From Coriobacteriaceae bacterium EMTCatB1 (GTDB taxonomy: Bacteria; Actinomycetota; Coriobacteriia; Anaerosomatales; Anaerosomataceae): a stretch of 64,000 nucleotides of DNA. Below, in pieces: positions 9,386-21,953 of this stretch (position 1 is its first letter; each line of letters opens with the position of its first letter). The translations under genes and the position numbers were made by a program. Location of the stretch: NCBI GenBank assembly GCA_001950395.1, contig BDLO01000001.1, positions 124,001 through 188,000 of the forward strand, written 5' to 3'. The notes under the pieces were generated by a model. That model made no database searches, was not told the origin of the DNA, and saw nothing but the letters and a program-made list of their open reading frames with translations.

Positions 9386-11050
9386 ATGCAGCTGCGCAGC
9401 GACCGCATGAAGCGGGGCGTCACCAGGGCTCCACACAGGAGCCTTCTCAAAGCGGACGGTCTCACCGACGAGGAGATCTCCAGGCCGCTCGTGGCGGTCG
9501 TGAACTCCGCGAACGAGGTCATCCCCGGCCATCTTCAGCTCGACGCGATCGCCGATGCCGTCAAGGCCGGCATCCGCATGGCAGGCGGCACGCCGCTCGA
9601 GTTCTCCACCATCGGCATCTGCGACGGCATCGCCATGGGGCATCCAGGGATGCGGTACTCGCTCGCCTCGCGCGAGGTCATCGCGGATTCTGTGGAGCTG
9701 GTGGTGCAGGCGCACGCGTTCGACGCGATGGTGCTCATCCCGAACTGCGACAAGATCATCCCCGGGATGCTCATGGCGGCCGCACGGCTGGACATCCCGA
9801 CGATCGTCGTGTCCGGTGGCCCGATGCTCGCCGGACGGTTCCGTGGCAAGCCGGTCGACCTCGACACGGTGTTCACCTCCGTTGGCGCGGTGGCTTCCGG
9901 CGAGATGAGCGAAGACGACCTGTGCGCGCTCGAAGACGCGGCCTGCCCGACCTGCGGGTCGTGCGCCGGGCTGTTCACCGCCAACTCGATGAACTGCCTG
10001 ACTGAGGCCATCGGCATGGGGCTTCCCGGCAACGGCACGGTGCCTGCGGTCTTCTCCGAGCGCTTGCGGCTCGCGAAACAGGCGGGCATGCAGATCATGG
10101 ATCTGCTGCGCCACGGCATCACCGCCCGCGACGTGATGACGCGGGAGGCGGTGCGCAACGCCATGACGCTCGACATGGCGTTCGGGGGCTCGTCGAACAC
10201 GGTGCTGCACCTCACAGCCATCGCGCACGAGGCGGGCGTCCCTGTGACGCTGGAGGATTGGGCGGAGGTGTCAGCGCGCACTCCCAACCTCGTGCGTATC
10301 TCGCCCGCGAGCGAGTACCGCATCGAGGACCTCTACTACGCCGGCGGAGTCACGGCGATCCTTGCCGAGCTCGACAAGGCGGGTCTCATCGAGCGGAAGG
10401 CTCTCACCGTCACCGGCGAGAAGATGGGCGAGGTCGTCAAGCGCTCGCGCGGAGCCGATGGCCGGGTCATCCGGCCGATCGACGACCCGTACTACCCCGA
10501 GGGCGGGCTGCGCGTGCTCAAAGGAAACCTCGCGCCTCGGGGAGCGGTGGTGAAGCAGTCCGCGGTGGCTCCCGAGATGCGCAAGCACGCTGGTCCGGCT
10601 CGCGTGTTCGACTCGGAGGAAGCCGCCGTCGAGGCGATCCTCGGAGGTCGCATCCGTCCGGGTGATGTCGTCGTCATCCGCTACGAGGGACCGAAGGGCG
10701 GTCCGGGCATGCGCGAGATGCTGCAGCCCACGTCGGCCATCTCGGGCATGGGGCTCGCGACGTCGGTGGCGCTCATCACGGACGGCCGCTTCTCGGGCGC
10801 GACGAAGGGCCCGTGCATCGGCCACGTGTCGCCTGAGGCGGCCGAGGGCGGGCCGATCGCGTTCGTCGAGGAAGGCGACTTCATCGAGATCGACATCGAC
10901 GCGGGGACCATCACGCTCATGGTCACAGAAGAGCGGCTCGCCATGCGCAGGCGTGCGTGGACGTCCCCGGAGCCGAAGGTGGCGACGGGCTACCTCGCGC
11001 GGTACGCGAGGTTCGTGGGCAGCGCCGACACCGGCGCGGTGCTTCAGTGA
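9386..11050 (+). CDS. ilvD: Dihydroxy-acid dehydratase
   Basis: [77 protein letters not shown]. Confidence 0.97.
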   Translation: MQLRSDRMKRGVTRAPHRSLLKADGLTDEEISRPLVAVVNSANEVIPGHLQLDAIADAVKAGIRMAGGTPLEFSTIGICDGIAMGHPGMRYSLASREVIADSVELVVQAHAFDAMVLIPNCDKIIPGMLMAAARLDIPTIVVSGGPMLAGRFRGKPVDLDTVFTSVGAVASGEMSEDDLCALEDAACPTCGSCAGLFTANSMNCLTEAIGMGLPGNGTVPAVFSERLRLAKQAGMQIMDLLRHGITARDVMTREAVRNAMTLDMAFGGSSNTVLHLTAIAHEAGVPVTLEDWAEVSARTPNLVRISPASEYRIEDLYYAGGVTAILAELDKAGLIERKALTVTGEKMGEVVKRSRGADGRVIRPIDDPYYPEGGLRVLKGNLAPRGAVVKQSAVAPEMRKHAGPARVFDSEEAAVEAILGGRIRPGDVVVIRYEGPKGGPGMREMLQPTSAISGMGLATSVALITDGRFSGATKGPCIGHVSPEAAEGGPIAFVEEGDFIEIDIDAGTITLMVTEERLAMRRRAWTSPEPKVATGYLARYARFVGSADTGAVLQ

Positions 11051-11081
11051 CGGCGCGGTCGCGCCAGGAGGAGGTGGTCGC

Positions 11082-12830
11082 GTGAAGATGACAGGTGCAC
11101 AGGCGCTCGTGAAGACGCTGCGAGCGGTCGGCATCGACACCGTGTTCGGCTACCCGGGCGGCGTGGTGCTCCCGATCTTCGACGCGCTGTACGACGCGCA
11201 CGACCTTCGGACGATCCTCGTCAGGCACGAGCAGGGTGCGGCGCACGCCGCGGACGGGTACGCACGCGCCACGGGACGCGCCGCGGCGGTCATCGTGACG
11301 AGCGGGCCTGGCGCGACGAACACCGTCACGGGCATCGCCAACGCGTACATGGACTCGATCCCGATGGTGGTCATCACCGGCCAGGTGGCCACCCACGTCA
11401 TCGGCACGGACGCCTTCCAGGAATCCGACATCACGGGCATCACGCTGCCAATCACGAAGCACAACTACCTCGTGACCGACGCGAAGGACCTGCCAGAGAT
11501 CGTCAAGGAGGCCCACCACATCGCCACGACGGGACGGCCCGGCCCGGTTCTCATCGACGTCCCGGTGGACGTGAGCAAGGCCGAGATCGCCTACCACCTG
11601 CTGGAGACCGTCAACCTGCCGGGCTACAAGCCCACCTACCGCGGGCACGCCAAGCAGGTCAAGCAGGCGGCGAGCATGATCGCGAAGGCGCGCAAGCCGC
11701 TCCTGTACGTGGGCGGCGGCGTGATCGCCTCGGGCGCCTGGAAGGAGCTCAAAGAGCTCGCCGAACTCATGCAGCTGCCGGTGGTCACGACGCTCATGGG
11801 CAAAGGCGCGTTCCCCGAGGATCACTACCTGTTCGTAGGGATGCCCGGGATGCACGGCGGCAAGTACACCAACTACGCGATCACCGAGACCGACCTGCTC
11901 ATCGGCGTGGGCGTGCGCTTCGACGACCGGGTGACCGGCAAGCTCGCGGCGTTCGCCACCAAAGCCAAGGTCATCCACGTCGACATCGATCCTGCCGAGA
12001 TCGGCAAGAACCGTGCGGTGGACGTGCCGATCGTGGGCGACGCCAAGCAGGTCCTTTCCGCGATCACCGCCGAGCTCAGGAAGATGGCTGCCGAGCCGCG
12101 GACCACTGCGTGGATGCGGCTCATCGACGACTGGCGCAGCCGGTACCCGTTCCACTACCACCCGAGCGACGAGTCGGTGATGCCGGAGCTCGTGGTGGAG
12201 CGTATCCGGGAGCTCACGAAGGACAGGCCCACCGTGTACTGCACAGAGGTCGGGCAGAACCAGATGTGGGCCGCGCAGTACCTCAAGATCCGCGAGCCGC
12301 GGACGTGGGTGTCCTCGGGCGGCCTCGGCACGATGGGCTTCGGGCTTCCCGCCGCCATCGGCGCGCAGGTGGGGCGGCCGGACTACCTGGTCGTGGACAT
12401 CGCAGGCGACGGCAGCATCCAGATGAACAGCCAGGAGCTCGCCACAGCGGCCATCAACAAGCTGCCGGTCAAGGTCGTGATCCTCAACAACGGCTACCTC
12501 GGCATGGTTCGGCAGTGGCAGGAGCTCTTCTACGAGAAGCGCTACGCGTCGAGCACGCTTCCGCAGGACTGCCCGGACTTCGTGAAGCTTGCCGAGGCGT
12601 ACGGATGCCTCGGTGTGCGGGTCACCCGCCCTGACGAGCTCGACGCCGCGCTCGTGCGGGCGTTCGACCACGACGGACCGGCCATCGTCGACGTCCGGGT
12701 CGAGCGCGAGGAGAACGTGTTCCCGATGGTGGCTCCCGGCGGCTCGATCGACGAGATGCTGGGCGGCATCCCCGGAGGGCCGGTCTCCGAGATGCTCGAC
12801 GAGGAGCTGCTCGAGGAGGTGTGGGAGTGA
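11082..12830 (+). CDS. ilvB: Acetolactate synthase large subunit
   Basis: TGAQALVKTLRAVGIDTVFGYPGGVVLPIFDAL, RHEQGAAHAADGYARATGR, GDGSIQMNSQELATA. Confidence 0.97.
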   Translation: MKMTGAQALVKTLRAVGIDTVFGYPGGVVLPIFDALYDAHDLRTILVRHEQGAAHAADGYARATGRAAAVIVTSGPGATNTVTGIANAYMDSIPMVVITGQVATHVIGTDAFQESDITGITLPITKHNYLVTDAKDLPEIVKEAHHIATTGRPGPVLIDVPVDVSKAEIAYHLLETVNLPGYKPTYRGHAKQVKQAASMIAKARKPLLYVGGGVIASGAWKELKELAELMQLPVVTTLMGKGAFPEDHYLFVGMPGMHGGKYTNYAITETDLLIGVGVRFDDRVTGKLAAFATKAKVIHVDIDPAEIGKNRAVDVPIVGDAKQVLSAITAELRKMAAEPRTTAWMRLIDDWRSRYPFHYHPSDESVMPELVVERIRELTKDRPTVYCTEVGQNQMWAAQYLKIREPRTWVSSGGLGTMGFGLPAAIGAQVGRPDYLVVDIAGDGSIQMNSQELATAAINKLPVKVVILNNGYLGMVRQWQELFYEKRYASSTLPQDCPDFVKLAEAYGCLGVRVTRPDELDAALVRAFDHDGPAIVDVRVEREENVFPMVAPGGSIDEMLGGIPGGPVSEMLDEELLEEVWE

Positions 12831-13318
12831 TGCAGCACACGATCTCAGTGCTGGTGGAGAACAAGCCAGGCGTGCTCACGCGCGTGGCGGGGCTGTTCGC
12901 GCGCCGCGGCTTCAACATCGAGTCGCTCGCGGTGGGCACCACGGAGGACCCCACGCTCTCGCGCATGACCATCGTCGTCAACGCAGAGGACACACCGCTC
13001 GAGCAGGTGACCAAGCAGCTCCACAAGCTCATCAACGTCATCAAGATCCAGGACCTGGACCCGGCGGACATGGTGGACCGCGAGCTCGTGCTCTTCAAGG
13101 TGAACGCTCCGCCGGAGCGTCGGCACGAGATCATCGAGATCGCCAATGTCTTCCGCGCCAAGGTCGTGGATGTGGGTCGCAACACGCTCACCATCGAGGC
13201 GACCGGAGCGGGCGACAAGCTGCAGGCGATGGAGGACCTGCTGAGGGCGTACGGCATCAAGGAGCTCGCGCGCACCGGGCGGATCGCGCTCTCGCGCGGA
13301 GCGAGGGACCAGGGTTGA
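12830..13318 (+). CDS. ilvN: Acetolactate synthase small subunit
   Basis: HTISVLVENKPGVLTRVAGLFARRGFNIESL ACT domain; TGATG overlap with ilvB. Confidence 0.96.
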   Translation: MQHTISVLVENKPGVLTRVAGLFARRGFNIESLAVGTTEDPTLSRMTIVVNAEDTPLEQVTKQLHKLINVIKIQDLDPADMVDRELVLFKVNAPPERRHEIIEIANVFRAKVVDVGRNTLTIEATGAGDKLQAMEDLLRAYGIKELARTGRIALSRGARDQG

Positions 13319-13321
13319 TGA

Positions 13322-14371
<1,050 letters not shown>

Positions 14372-14422
14372 GGTGATGGGGCCGCCCGGCGCGGGCGGCG
14401 TGACGACAGGGGAGAGGACGCC

Positions 14423-15571
14423 ATGCAGAAGAAGTACCTGATGACGCCGGGACCGACGCCGGTGCCCGCGGAGGTCCTGCTCACGCAGGCCGCTCCGATG
14501 ATCCACCACCGGACGCCGGACTTCTCAGCGGCGTTCATGGAAGCCATCGACGGGCTGAAGTACGTGTTCCAGACCGAAGCGAGCGACGTGCTCGTCTTCG
14601 CTTCCTCGGGCACGGGTGCGATGGAGTCCTCGATCGCGAACTGCTTCTGCCCCGGCGATTCGGTGATCGTGTGCCGCAACGGCAAGTTCGGCGATCGCAT
14701 GAAGCAGATCGCGGAGGTGTACGGGCTCAACGTCATCGACCTCGCGTACCCGTGGACGCAGGTCGTCGACCCGGCTGACGTCGCCACCGCGCTCGAGGAG
14801 AACCCCGGGGTGCGGGGCGTCATCGTCACCCAGTCGGAGACCTCGTCGGGTGTGCTGAACGACGTGGAGAAGATCGGCGCGATCGTGCGCGAGCATCCCG
14901 ACGTCGTGCTCATCGTCGACAGCATCACGGGCATCGGCGCCGTGGAGTGCAAGACCGACGAGTGGGGGCTCGACGTCGTGATGACGGGCTCGCAGAAAGG
15001 GCTCATGCTCCCGCCCGGGCTCGCCGCGGTCACGGTCTCGGAGAAGGCGTGGCGCGCGTACGAGCGCTCGACGCTGCCGAAGTTCTACTTCGACTGGAAG
15101 AAGTACAAGAAGAACCTCGAGAAGCAGACTACCCCGTTCACGCCTGCCGTCTCGCTCATCCTGGGATTGAACGAGGCGCTCAAGATGATCCGCGAGGAGG
15201 GCATCGAGAACGTCATCGCACGGCACGCCCGCCTCGCGGAGGCCACACGCAAGGGCTGCGAGGCCCTGGGGCTCAAGCTCTTCGCGCCGCCCGAGGGCCG
15301 CGGCAACGCGGTGACGCCGGTGTGGGTGCCGGAAGGCGTCGACGGCAAGGCGATCGTGAAGATCATGAAGGACAAGTACGGCGTGACGATCGCCGGCGGG
15401 CAAGACGAGTACGCGGGCAAGATCTTCCGCGTCGGGCACCTCGGGTACTTCGGCGAGTTCGATATCATCACGACGCTCGCGGCGCTGGAGATGACGCTCG
15501 CGGAGCTTGGGTACGAGTTCGAGCGCGGCGCGGGCATCCGGGCCGCCGAGGCCGTCTTCATGGGAGCGTGA
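14423..15571 (+). CDS. Class V aminotransferase (alanine-glyoxylate/serine-pyruvate family)
   Basis: MTPGPTPVPAEVL, VDSITGIGAVECKTDEWGLDVVMTGSQKGLMLPPGL (PLP lysine). Confidence 0.92.
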   Translation: MQKKYLMTPGPTPVPAEVLLTQAAPMIHHRTPDFSAAFMEAIDGLKYVFQTEASDVLVFASSGTGAMESSIANCFCPGDSVIVCRNGKFGDRMKQIAEVYGLNVIDLAYPWTQVVDPADVATALEENPGVRGVIVTQSETSSGVLNDVEKIGAIVREHPDVVLIVDSITGIGAVECKTDEWGLDVVMTGSQKGLMLPPGLAAVTVSEKAWRAYERSTLPKFYFDWKKYKKNLEKQTTPFTPAVSLILGLNEALKMIREEGIENVIARHARLAEATRKGCEALGLKLFAPPEGRGNAVTPVWVPEGVDGKAIVKIMKDKYGVTIAGGQDEYAGKIFRVGHLGYFGEFDIITTLAALEMTLAELGYEFERGAGIRAAEAVFMGA

Positions 15572-15575
15572 GACG

Positions 15576-17159
15576 ATGAAGGTGCTGGTAGCCGACAAGA
15601 TCTCGGATTCCGGTATCGCGAAGATGCGCGAGGCCGGGCTCGAGGTCGACGTCAAGACTGGCCTGTCCGAAGACGAGCTCGTCGCGATCATCGGCGCGTA
15701 CGACGCCCTCGTCGTGCGGTCGGCGACGAAGGCGACGCGCCGCATCATCGAGGCGGCCGACAACCTCAAGATCATCGGGCGCGCGGGCGTCGGCGTCGAC
15801 AACGTCGACGTGGAAGCGGCGACCGAGCGCGGCGTGGTTGTCTGCAACGCGCCCACGTCGAACATCGTCTCGGCGGCGGAGCACACCATCGCCTTGCTGC
15901 TCGCGCAGGCGCGCAACATCCCGCAGGCGAACGCGTCGATGCACGCGCACAAGTGGGAGCGCTCCAAGTTCACCGGCACCGAGGTGCTCGACAAGACGCT
16001 CGCGGTCGTCGGCCTGGGGCGGATCGGGACGCTCGTGGCGGAGCGCGCTCGCGGACTGGGCATGAAGGTCCTCGGGTTCGACCCCTACGTCTCGGAGGAG
16101 CGGGCCGCGCAGCTCGGCATCGAGATCGTGCGCTCGCTGGACGAGCTTCTGCCGCGCGCCGACTTCATCACGGTCCACCTGCCGAAGACGAAAGAGACGA
16201 TCGGCATGTTCGGGCCGGCGGAGTTCGCGAAGATGAAAGACGGCGTGCGCATCGTCAACACGGCGCGTGGCGGCATCTACCAGCAAGACGCGCTCGTCGA
16301 GGCGCTCAAGAGCGGCAAGGTCGCGTCTGCGGCCATCGACGTGTTCGAGGTCGAGCCGTGCACGGAATCGCCGCTCCACGGGCTCGAGAACGTGATCCTC
16401 ACGCCGCACCTCGGCGCGTCGACCGACGAAGCGCAGGACCGCGCCGGCGACCAGATCGCCGAGTACGTCATCGCGGGGCTCTCTGGCCAGATGGTGCCGA
16501 CCGCGGTGAACATCGCGCCCGTGCCGCCGGAGGTCATGGAGGCGGTCGGACCGTACATCCCGCTCGCGGAGAAGATGGGCGCGGCGGTGGCGCAGATCGC
16601 GTCCGGCGGCGTGGAGTCGCTCGATGTGCTCACCGTCGGGCAGCTCGCCGACGTCGACACGCGGATCCTTAAGACCGCGGTGCTCAAGGGGATGCTCGGC
16701 CACATCTCCGCCGAGCCGGTCAACTTCGTGAACGCGGACTACTACGCGCAGCAACGCGGCCTGCACGTCACTGAGACGAAGCGGCCGGAGACGCACGACT
16801 ACACGAACCTGCTCGTCGTTCGGGCTGCGACGGCAAAGGAGCCGGTCGAGATCGCCGCGGCGCTCATCGGCAAGAACGACGAGCCGCGCCTGGTGTCTCT
16901 GTTCGGATACGACCTGGACATGGCGCCCGGTCGCTACATGGCGTTCTTCCGGTACCCGGACCGTCCTGGCATGATCGGGAAGGTCGGCACCATCCTCGGC
17001 GACCGCGGCATCAACATCGCGTCGATGCAGGTCGGCCGCACCGCCGAGGGAGGCACCGCGCTCATGGGGCTCGTGGTGGACTCCCCGATAACGCCGGAGC
17101 TGCTCGCGGAGATCAAGACCGCGGCCGGCATGGACGACGCATGGAGCATCGAGCTGTGA
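15576..17159 (+). CDS. serA: D-3-phosphoglycerate dehydrogenase (long form with ACT domain)
   Basis: VLVADKISDSGIAKMREAGLEVD, VVGLGRIGTLVAERARGLGMKVLGFDPY, C-terminal ACT GRYMAFFRYPDRPGMIGKVGTILG. Confidence 0.96.
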   Translation: MKVLVADKISDSGIAKMREAGLEVDVKTGLSEDELVAIIGAYDALVVRSATKATRRIIEAADNLKIIGRAGVGVDNVDVEAATERGVVVCNAPTSNIVSAAEHTIALLLAQARNIPQANASMHAHKWERSKFTGTEVLDKTLAVVGLGRIGTLVAERARGLGMKVLGFDPYVSEERAAQLGIEIVRSLDELLPRADFITVHLPKTKETIGMFGPAEFAKMKDGVRIVNTARGGIYQQDALVEALKSGKVASAAIDVFEVEPCTESPLHGLENVILTPHLGASTDEAQDRAGDQIAEYVIAGLSGQMVPTAVNIAPVPPEVMEAVGPYIPLAEKMGAAVAQIASGGVESLDVLTVGQLADVDTRILKTAVLKGMLGHISAEPVNFVNADYYAQQRGLHVTETKRPETHDYTNLLVVRAATAKEPVEIAAALIGKNDEPRLVSLFGYDLDMAPGRYMAFFRYPDRPGMIGKVGTILGDRGINIASMQVGRTAEGGTALMGLVVDSPITPELLAEIKTAAGMDDAWSIEL

Positions 17160-17204
17160 TCGCTGCCGTCGCATACGCGAGCGCGCTTCTCCGTCGACTT
17201 ACCT

Positions 17205-17239
17205 AGCCGGCGGGCCGCATCCGTGCGGTCTCGCCGGCT
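17205..17239 (+). other. Strong intergenic hairpin between serA and leuA
   Basis: AGCCGGCG-GG-CCGCA-TCCG-TGCGG-TCT-CGCCGGCT; no T tract. Confidence 0.55.
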
Positions 17240-17283
17240 CTACGGGGCGACGCACGGGAACGTGAACGAGGAGCGTGGAAGCG

Positions 17284-18831
17284 ATGGCTGACAGGGTCTA
17301 CATATTCGACACGACGCTGCGCGACGGCGAGCAGTCGCCGGGCGCGAGCATGAACACGGAAGAGAAGCTGGAGATCGCCCGGCAGCTCGTGCGTCTCGGC
17401 GTCGACGTGATCGAGGCGGGGTTCCCCATCTCGAGCCCAGGCGACTTCGAGAGCGTCAAGCGCGTGGGCGAGGAGGTCGGCGACGCGGTCGTCGTCTGCG
17501 GGCTTTCGCGTGCGGTGCCAAAAGACATCGAGGTCGCGGCCGAGGCGCTCAAGTCCGCGAAGCGGCCGCGCATCCACACGGGCATCGGCGTGTCGGAGAG
17601 CCACCTGCGCGACAAGCTCCGCATCACGCGCGAGGAGGCGCTCGAGCGGGCGGTGGCTGCCGTGAAGCTCGCGCGCAGGTTCGTCGACGACGTGGAGTTC
17701 TACGCGGAAGACGCCGGGCGCGCGGAGCCGGAGTTCCTGTACCGGATGGTCGAGGCGGCGATCGCCGCAGGCGCGACGGTCGTGAACATCCCCGACACGA
17801 CCGGCTACGCCTATCCCGAGGTCTTCGGCGACCTCATCCGCGGGCTCATGGAGCACGTGGACGGCATCGAAGACGTGATCGTGTCGGTCCACTGCCACAA
17901 CGACCTGGGCATGGCCACCGCCAATGCGCTCGCGGGCGTGCGTGCGGGAGCGCGCCAGGTCGAGTGCACCGTCAACGGCATCGGCGAGCGGGCGGGCAAC
18001 ACTGCGCTCGAAGAGGTCGTGATGGCGCTCAAGCAGCGGCGCGACATCTTCGGCGTCGAGACAGGCATCAACACCCGTGAGATCATGCGTACCTCGCGCT
18101 TGGTCTCCTCGATCACGGGCATCCGCGTCCAGCCGAACAAGGCCATCGTTGGCGCCAACGCGTTCGCGCACTCGTCTGGCATCCACCAAGACGGTGTGCT
18201 CAAGGAGCGCACCACGTACGAGATCATCGACCCAGCCGAGGTCGGCGCGGGCACCTCTCGGATCGTGCTCACGGCGCGCTCAGGGCGTCACGCGCTCAGG
18301 CACCGGTTGGAGGAGCTCGGCTTCGAGCTTCGCGACGACGAGTTCGAGCGCGTCTACGAGGCGTTCCTGGAGGTCGCCGACAAGAAGAAGGAGGTCTACG
18401 ACGAAGACCTCGAGGCGATCGTCGGCGAGAGCGAGCGGACGCTCGACGAGACCTACCACCTCCAGCAGGTGCACGTGAGCTGCGGCGAGCCGGGAATCCC
18501 GACGGCGACCGTCGAGCTCGTCACCCGCGACGGCCGGCACCTCGTCGATTCGAGCCACGGCAACGGTCCCGTGGATGCGGTCTACAACGCCATCAACCGC
18601 ATCGTGCAGGTGCCGAACGACCTCACCGAGTTCTCGGTGCAGTCGGTCACGCGCGGCATCGACGCCATGGGCGAGGTCACCATCCGCGTGCGCGCCGAAG
18701 ACGGCCAGGTGTTCACCGGCCGCGGCGCCCATCCGGACATCATCGTGGCGTCGGCCAAGGCGTACACCAACGCGCTCAACCGCTTGCTTGCCGCGCAATC
18801 GCAGAAGAAGACCGTCGAACAGGAGCTGTGA
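17284..18831 (+). CDS. leuA: 2-isopropylmalate synthase
   Basis: [48 protein letters not shown]-terminal allosteric domain. Confidence 0.96.
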   Translation: MADRVYIFDTTLRDGEQSPGASMNTEEKLEIARQLVRLGVDVIEAGFPISSPGDFESVKRVGEEVGDAVVVCGLSRAVPKDIEVAAEALKSAKRPRIHTGIGVSESHLRDKLRITREEALERAVAAVKLARRFVDDVEFYAEDAGRAEPEFLYRMVEAAIAAGATVVNIPDTTGYAYPEVFGDLIRGLMEHVDGIEDVIVSVHCHNDLGMATANALAGVRAGARQVECTVNGIGERAGNTALEEVVMALKQRRDIFGVETGINTREIMRTSRLVSSITGIRVQPNKAIVGANAFAHSSGIHQDGVLKERTTYEIIDPAEVGAGTSRIVLTARSGRHALRHRLEELGFELRDDEFERVYEAFLEVADKKKEVYDEDLEAIVGESERTLDETYHLQQVHVSCGEPGIPTATVELVTRDGRHLVDSSHGNGPVDAVYNAINRIVQVPNDLTEFSVQSVTRGIDAMGEVTIRVRAEDGQVFTGRGAHPDIIVASAKAYTNALNRLLAAQSQKKTVEQEL

Positions 18832-18832
18832 C

Positions 18833-20101
18833 ATGCCTCGACCGATGACCATCACCGAGAAGATCTTGGCGGCCCACGCGGGTCTCGACGAGGTCGTCCC
18901 CGGGCAGCTGGTGAATTGCCGGCTCGACCTCGTGCTCGCGAACGACGTCACCGCACCCATCGCCATCAAGGAGTTCCGCAAGATCGGCGTCGAGCGCGTG
19001 TGGGACCCGGAGCGCATCGCGCTCGTCCCCGACCACTACACGCCGAACAAGGACATCAAGAGCGCCGAGCAGGCCAAGATGGTGCGGGAGTTCGCTCGGG
19101 AGCAGGACATCACGCACTACTACGAGATCGGCTGCATGGGCGTCGAGCACGCGCTGCTGCCAGAGCAGGGCGTCGTCGTCCCGGGCGACGTGATCATCGG
19201 GGCGGACAGCCACACCTGCACCTACGGCGCCCTTGGAGCCTTCGCTACCGGCGTCGGGTCGACGGACGCGGCGGTCGGCATGGCCACCGGCGAGGCGTGG
19301 TTCAAGGTGCCAGCGTCGCTCAAGTTCGTGGTCGAGGGCGAGCTTGCGCCGTGGGTGAGCGCCAAGGACGTCATCTTGCACGTCATCGGCATGATCGGCG
19401 TCGACGGGGCGCTCTACCAGGCGATGGAGTTCACGGGCAGCACGATCTCTGCGCTCGACATGGACGGGCGCATGACCATCTGCAACATGGCGATCGAGGC
19501 CGGCGGCAAGAGCGGGATCATCGCGGTCGACGACACGACGCGCGAGTACGTGCGCGGGCGCGCCGAGCGGGAGTGGGTCGAGTACGCGAGCGACCCGGAC
19601 GCCGAGTACGCGCGCGTCTTCGAGATCGACGCCGCGGCTATCGAGCCGACGGTGGCGTTCCCGCACCTGCCCAGCAACACGCGACCGGTCCGCGAGGCGC
19701 GCGACGTGCGCGTCGATCAGGTGGTGATCGGTTCGTGCACGAATGGCCGGCTCGCCGACCTTCGCGTCGCTGCGGAGATCTTGCGCGGCAGGAAGGTCCA
19801 CCGCGACGTGCGGCTCATCGTCATTCCCGCCACGCAGCAGATCTACCGCGACGCCATGCACGAGGGCCTGATCGACGTGTTCCTGGACGCAGGCGCAGCC
19901 GTGTCGACGCCCACCTGCGGTCCGTGCCTGGGCGGCCACATGGGTATCCTTGCGGCGGGCGAGCGTGCGCTCGCCACCACCAACCGCAACTTCGTCGGGC
20001 GCATGGGCGACCCGACGAGCGAGGTGTACCTCGCGAGCCCCGCTGTGGCGGCTGCGACGGCGGTGGCGGGCCATATCGCGCTGCCGGAGGACCTGGGGTA
20101 G
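18833..20101 (+). CDS. leuC: 3-isopropylmalate dehydratase large subunit (paralog 2)
   Basis: [63 protein letters not shown]. Confidence 0.93.
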   Translation: MPRPMTITEKILAAHAGLDEVVPGQLVNCRLDLVLANDVTAPIAIKEFRKIGVERVWDPERIALVPDHYTPNKDIKSAEQAKMVREFAREQDITHYYEIGCMGVEHALLPEQGVVVPGDVIIGADSHTCTYGALGAFATGVGSTDAAVGMATGEAWFKVPASLKFVVEGELAPWVSAKDVILHVIGMIGVDGALYQAMEFTGSTISALDMDGRMTICNMAIEAGGKSGIIAVDDTTREYVRGRAEREWVEYASDPDAEYARVFEIDAAAIEPTVAFPHLPSNTRPVREARDVRVDQVVIGSCTNGRLADLRVAAEILRGRKVHRDVRLIVIPATQQIYRDAMHEGLIDVFLDAGAAVSTPTCGPCLGGHMGILAAGERALATTNRNFVGRMGDPTSEVYLASPAVAAATAVAGHIALPEDLG

Positions 20102-20114
20102 GAGGTCACGAGGA

Positions 20115-21887
20115 GTGCAGAGGGGGCGAGCGGCCGGCTCCGCAGCGCGACGGCGTCAGCTTCGCCCGAGCGCGTCTGCCGTCGCGCTGGTCGCTTCGTG
20201 CTTGAGCGGCCTGGCGCTCTCGGTGCTCGCCTCCTCCCAGGTCCTTGCAGTCGACCTTGCCGCGTTGGCGCTCGGGCTCGCCGGAGTCATAGGGGCGACA
20301 ACGGCGCTGCTGAGGCCCAAAGCGCTCACGCGATCGATGAGCGGGCCAATCCTTGCGTGGCTTGCGTTCATGGGCTGGGCTCTCGTGAGCGCGCTCGCGT
20401 CTGGCCGTGGGTGGTCGGCGTTTGTGGGCGAGCCCACGAACCTGTGGGGCTTGCTCTCCCTTGCAGCAGCAACCGCAGTGGCGGCGACGGCCGCATCATG
20501 GTCCGAGGAGGTCGGCGCCGTGCTCTCCGCGGTGGCGCCGGCCGTCATCGTCGTGGAACTGGCGATCGTGTTCTCACAGGCAGCGACGGGACAGCCGATC
20601 CGAGGGTCGCTTCCGAACTCGACGTACCTTGGTGAGCTTGTGGTGCTTCTCGTCCCGTTCGTCGGCCTGCGGAGCGACCGTACGCGGTCGAAAGCTGCGG
20701 ACGCGCTTGCGGTGGGCGCGATCGCCGCGGTAGCGGCCTCAAGCGCTCGCGTTGCGACGCTGTCCCTCCTGGCGTGGTTCGTGGCTGAGCGAGTCTGGCG
20801 GCGCGCGAGGACTGCTCGCGAACGGTACGCCGCCGCTGCCGTCGCCGCGGCCGTCGCCGTCGGCGGCGCTATGGTTTTTGCACGAGACGAGATCGCCGCG
20901 ACGTTCGCCGCATCAACGTGGACAGAGCGCCTTCTTATGTGGAGCGATGCCTGGCGGGCTATGCTCGCGCGTCCCGTAGTCGGCTACGGCCCGGACGGGT
21001 TCATCGGTGCCGGCGCCTCTGTCTCCACCGTGGAACGGATGCAGCAGGGGCCGGTGCTTCTCTATCACCTGTACGGCACTGCGGACCCACATAACGTGGT
21101 CGTGTGGGTCGGCGTGTCTGCTGGCGTCGTCGGCCTTTCTCTCGTGGTGTTGACACTCGTGCACGTGGTCCGCCGATGGCGCGAAAACGCGGAGCATTCC
21201 GAGCAGAGTAAAGCGGCGGTGTGGGCGCTGTGCATGACGGCCGCCACGCTGCTCACGGCGCCGGCGGCTATGCAGATCGCGCCGATCCTCGGGCTCGTGC
21301 TTGGTCTGTCGCTGAGCGGTGCTCGGGGCGCTGGCGAGCACGGGCATCCCAATGTCGTGAAGTGGGCTCCTGCGGTCCTCGGTGTCATGTCTGCTGCTCT
21401 CGTGGCTTCCATGCTCTTGCGTATCCCGTTCGAGGAGCCGAGCCAGAGTCGGTCGCCACGCCTAGCTCACGCAGCCCTAAGGGCAGCGGAGGCGGCGAGG
21501 CTCGACCCGTACTTGTGGTATCTTGCCTCCCAGCACCTGGGTTGGGCGGTTCGGGCAGGCACAGCGTCGTTCGACGAAAGGCCCGACTTGCGCGCCGCCG
21601 AGAATGCGGCCGCCCTCGATCGCCGGAACCCGTTCTTCGCGCTGGAGGTGGCGCGGACGCTTGCGTTCTACGGCGCAGCCGGAAGTGAGGTGGATGCGGC
21701 GTACGCCGAGGTGTTCAGGCGGTGGCCAGCGTTCCCGCTCGCTCACGCGGAGCGCGCGTACTGGCTTGCGAAGTCCGGCCGTGTTCGTGAGGCGGCGCGA
21801 GAGCTCGCGATGGCGCGGCTGTGCTCAGGTGAGTGCGCCGACGTCGAGGCCGCGATCCGGGCGGCTGAACGAGCATTACAAGAATGA
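20115..21887 (+). CDS. Polytopic membrane protein, O-antigen ligase/Wzy_C-like with C-terminal TPR-like region
   Basis: Many hydrophobic helices; PVVGYGPDGFIGA and LPNSTYLGELVVLLVPF ligase-like segments; Ala-rich helical repeats at C-terminus. Confidence 0.7.
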   Translation: MQRGRAAGSAARRRQLRPSASAVALVASCLSGLALSVLASSQVLAVDLAALALGLAGVIGATTALLRPKALTRSMSGPILAWLAFMGWALVSALASGRGWSAFVGEPTNLWGLLSLAAATAVAATAASWSEEVGAVLSAVAPAVIVVELAIVFSQAATGQPIRGSLPNSTYLGELVVLLVPFVGLRSDRTRSKAADALAVGAIAAVAASSARVATLSLLAWFVAERVWRRARTARERYAAAAVAAAVAVGGAMVFARDEIAATFAASTWTERLLMWSDAWRAMLARPVVGYGPDGFIGAGASVSTVERMQQGPVLLYHLYGTADPHNVVVWVGVSAGVVGLSLVVLTLVHVVRRWRENAEHSEQSKAAVWALCMTAATLLTAPAAMQIAPILGLVLGLSLSGARGAGEHGHPNVVKWAPAVLGVMSAALVASMLLRIPFEEPSQSRSPRLAHAALRAAEAARLDPYLWYLASQHLGWAVRAGTASFDERPDLRAAENAAALDRRNPFFALEVARTLAFYGAAGSEVDAAYAEVFRRWPAFPLAHAERAYWLAKSGRVREAARELAMARLCSGECADVEAAIRAAERALQE

Positions 21888-21953
21888 GCACCCGGGCTGG
21901 ATTGCGGTACGACCTTTGCTAGACTAGCCCTCGCTCGCCAGAGAGGAGACCGG

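Noticed and set aside
10923-12671. 582-aa minus-strand ORF opposite ilvB
   Set aside because: Antisense shadow ORF in high-GC coding DNA; composition rich in R/H/D/V with no domain motifs, fully covered by a clear ilvB
18776-20074. 432-aa minus-strand ORF opposite leuC
   Set aside because: Same shadow-ORF pattern; no RBS or recognisable motif
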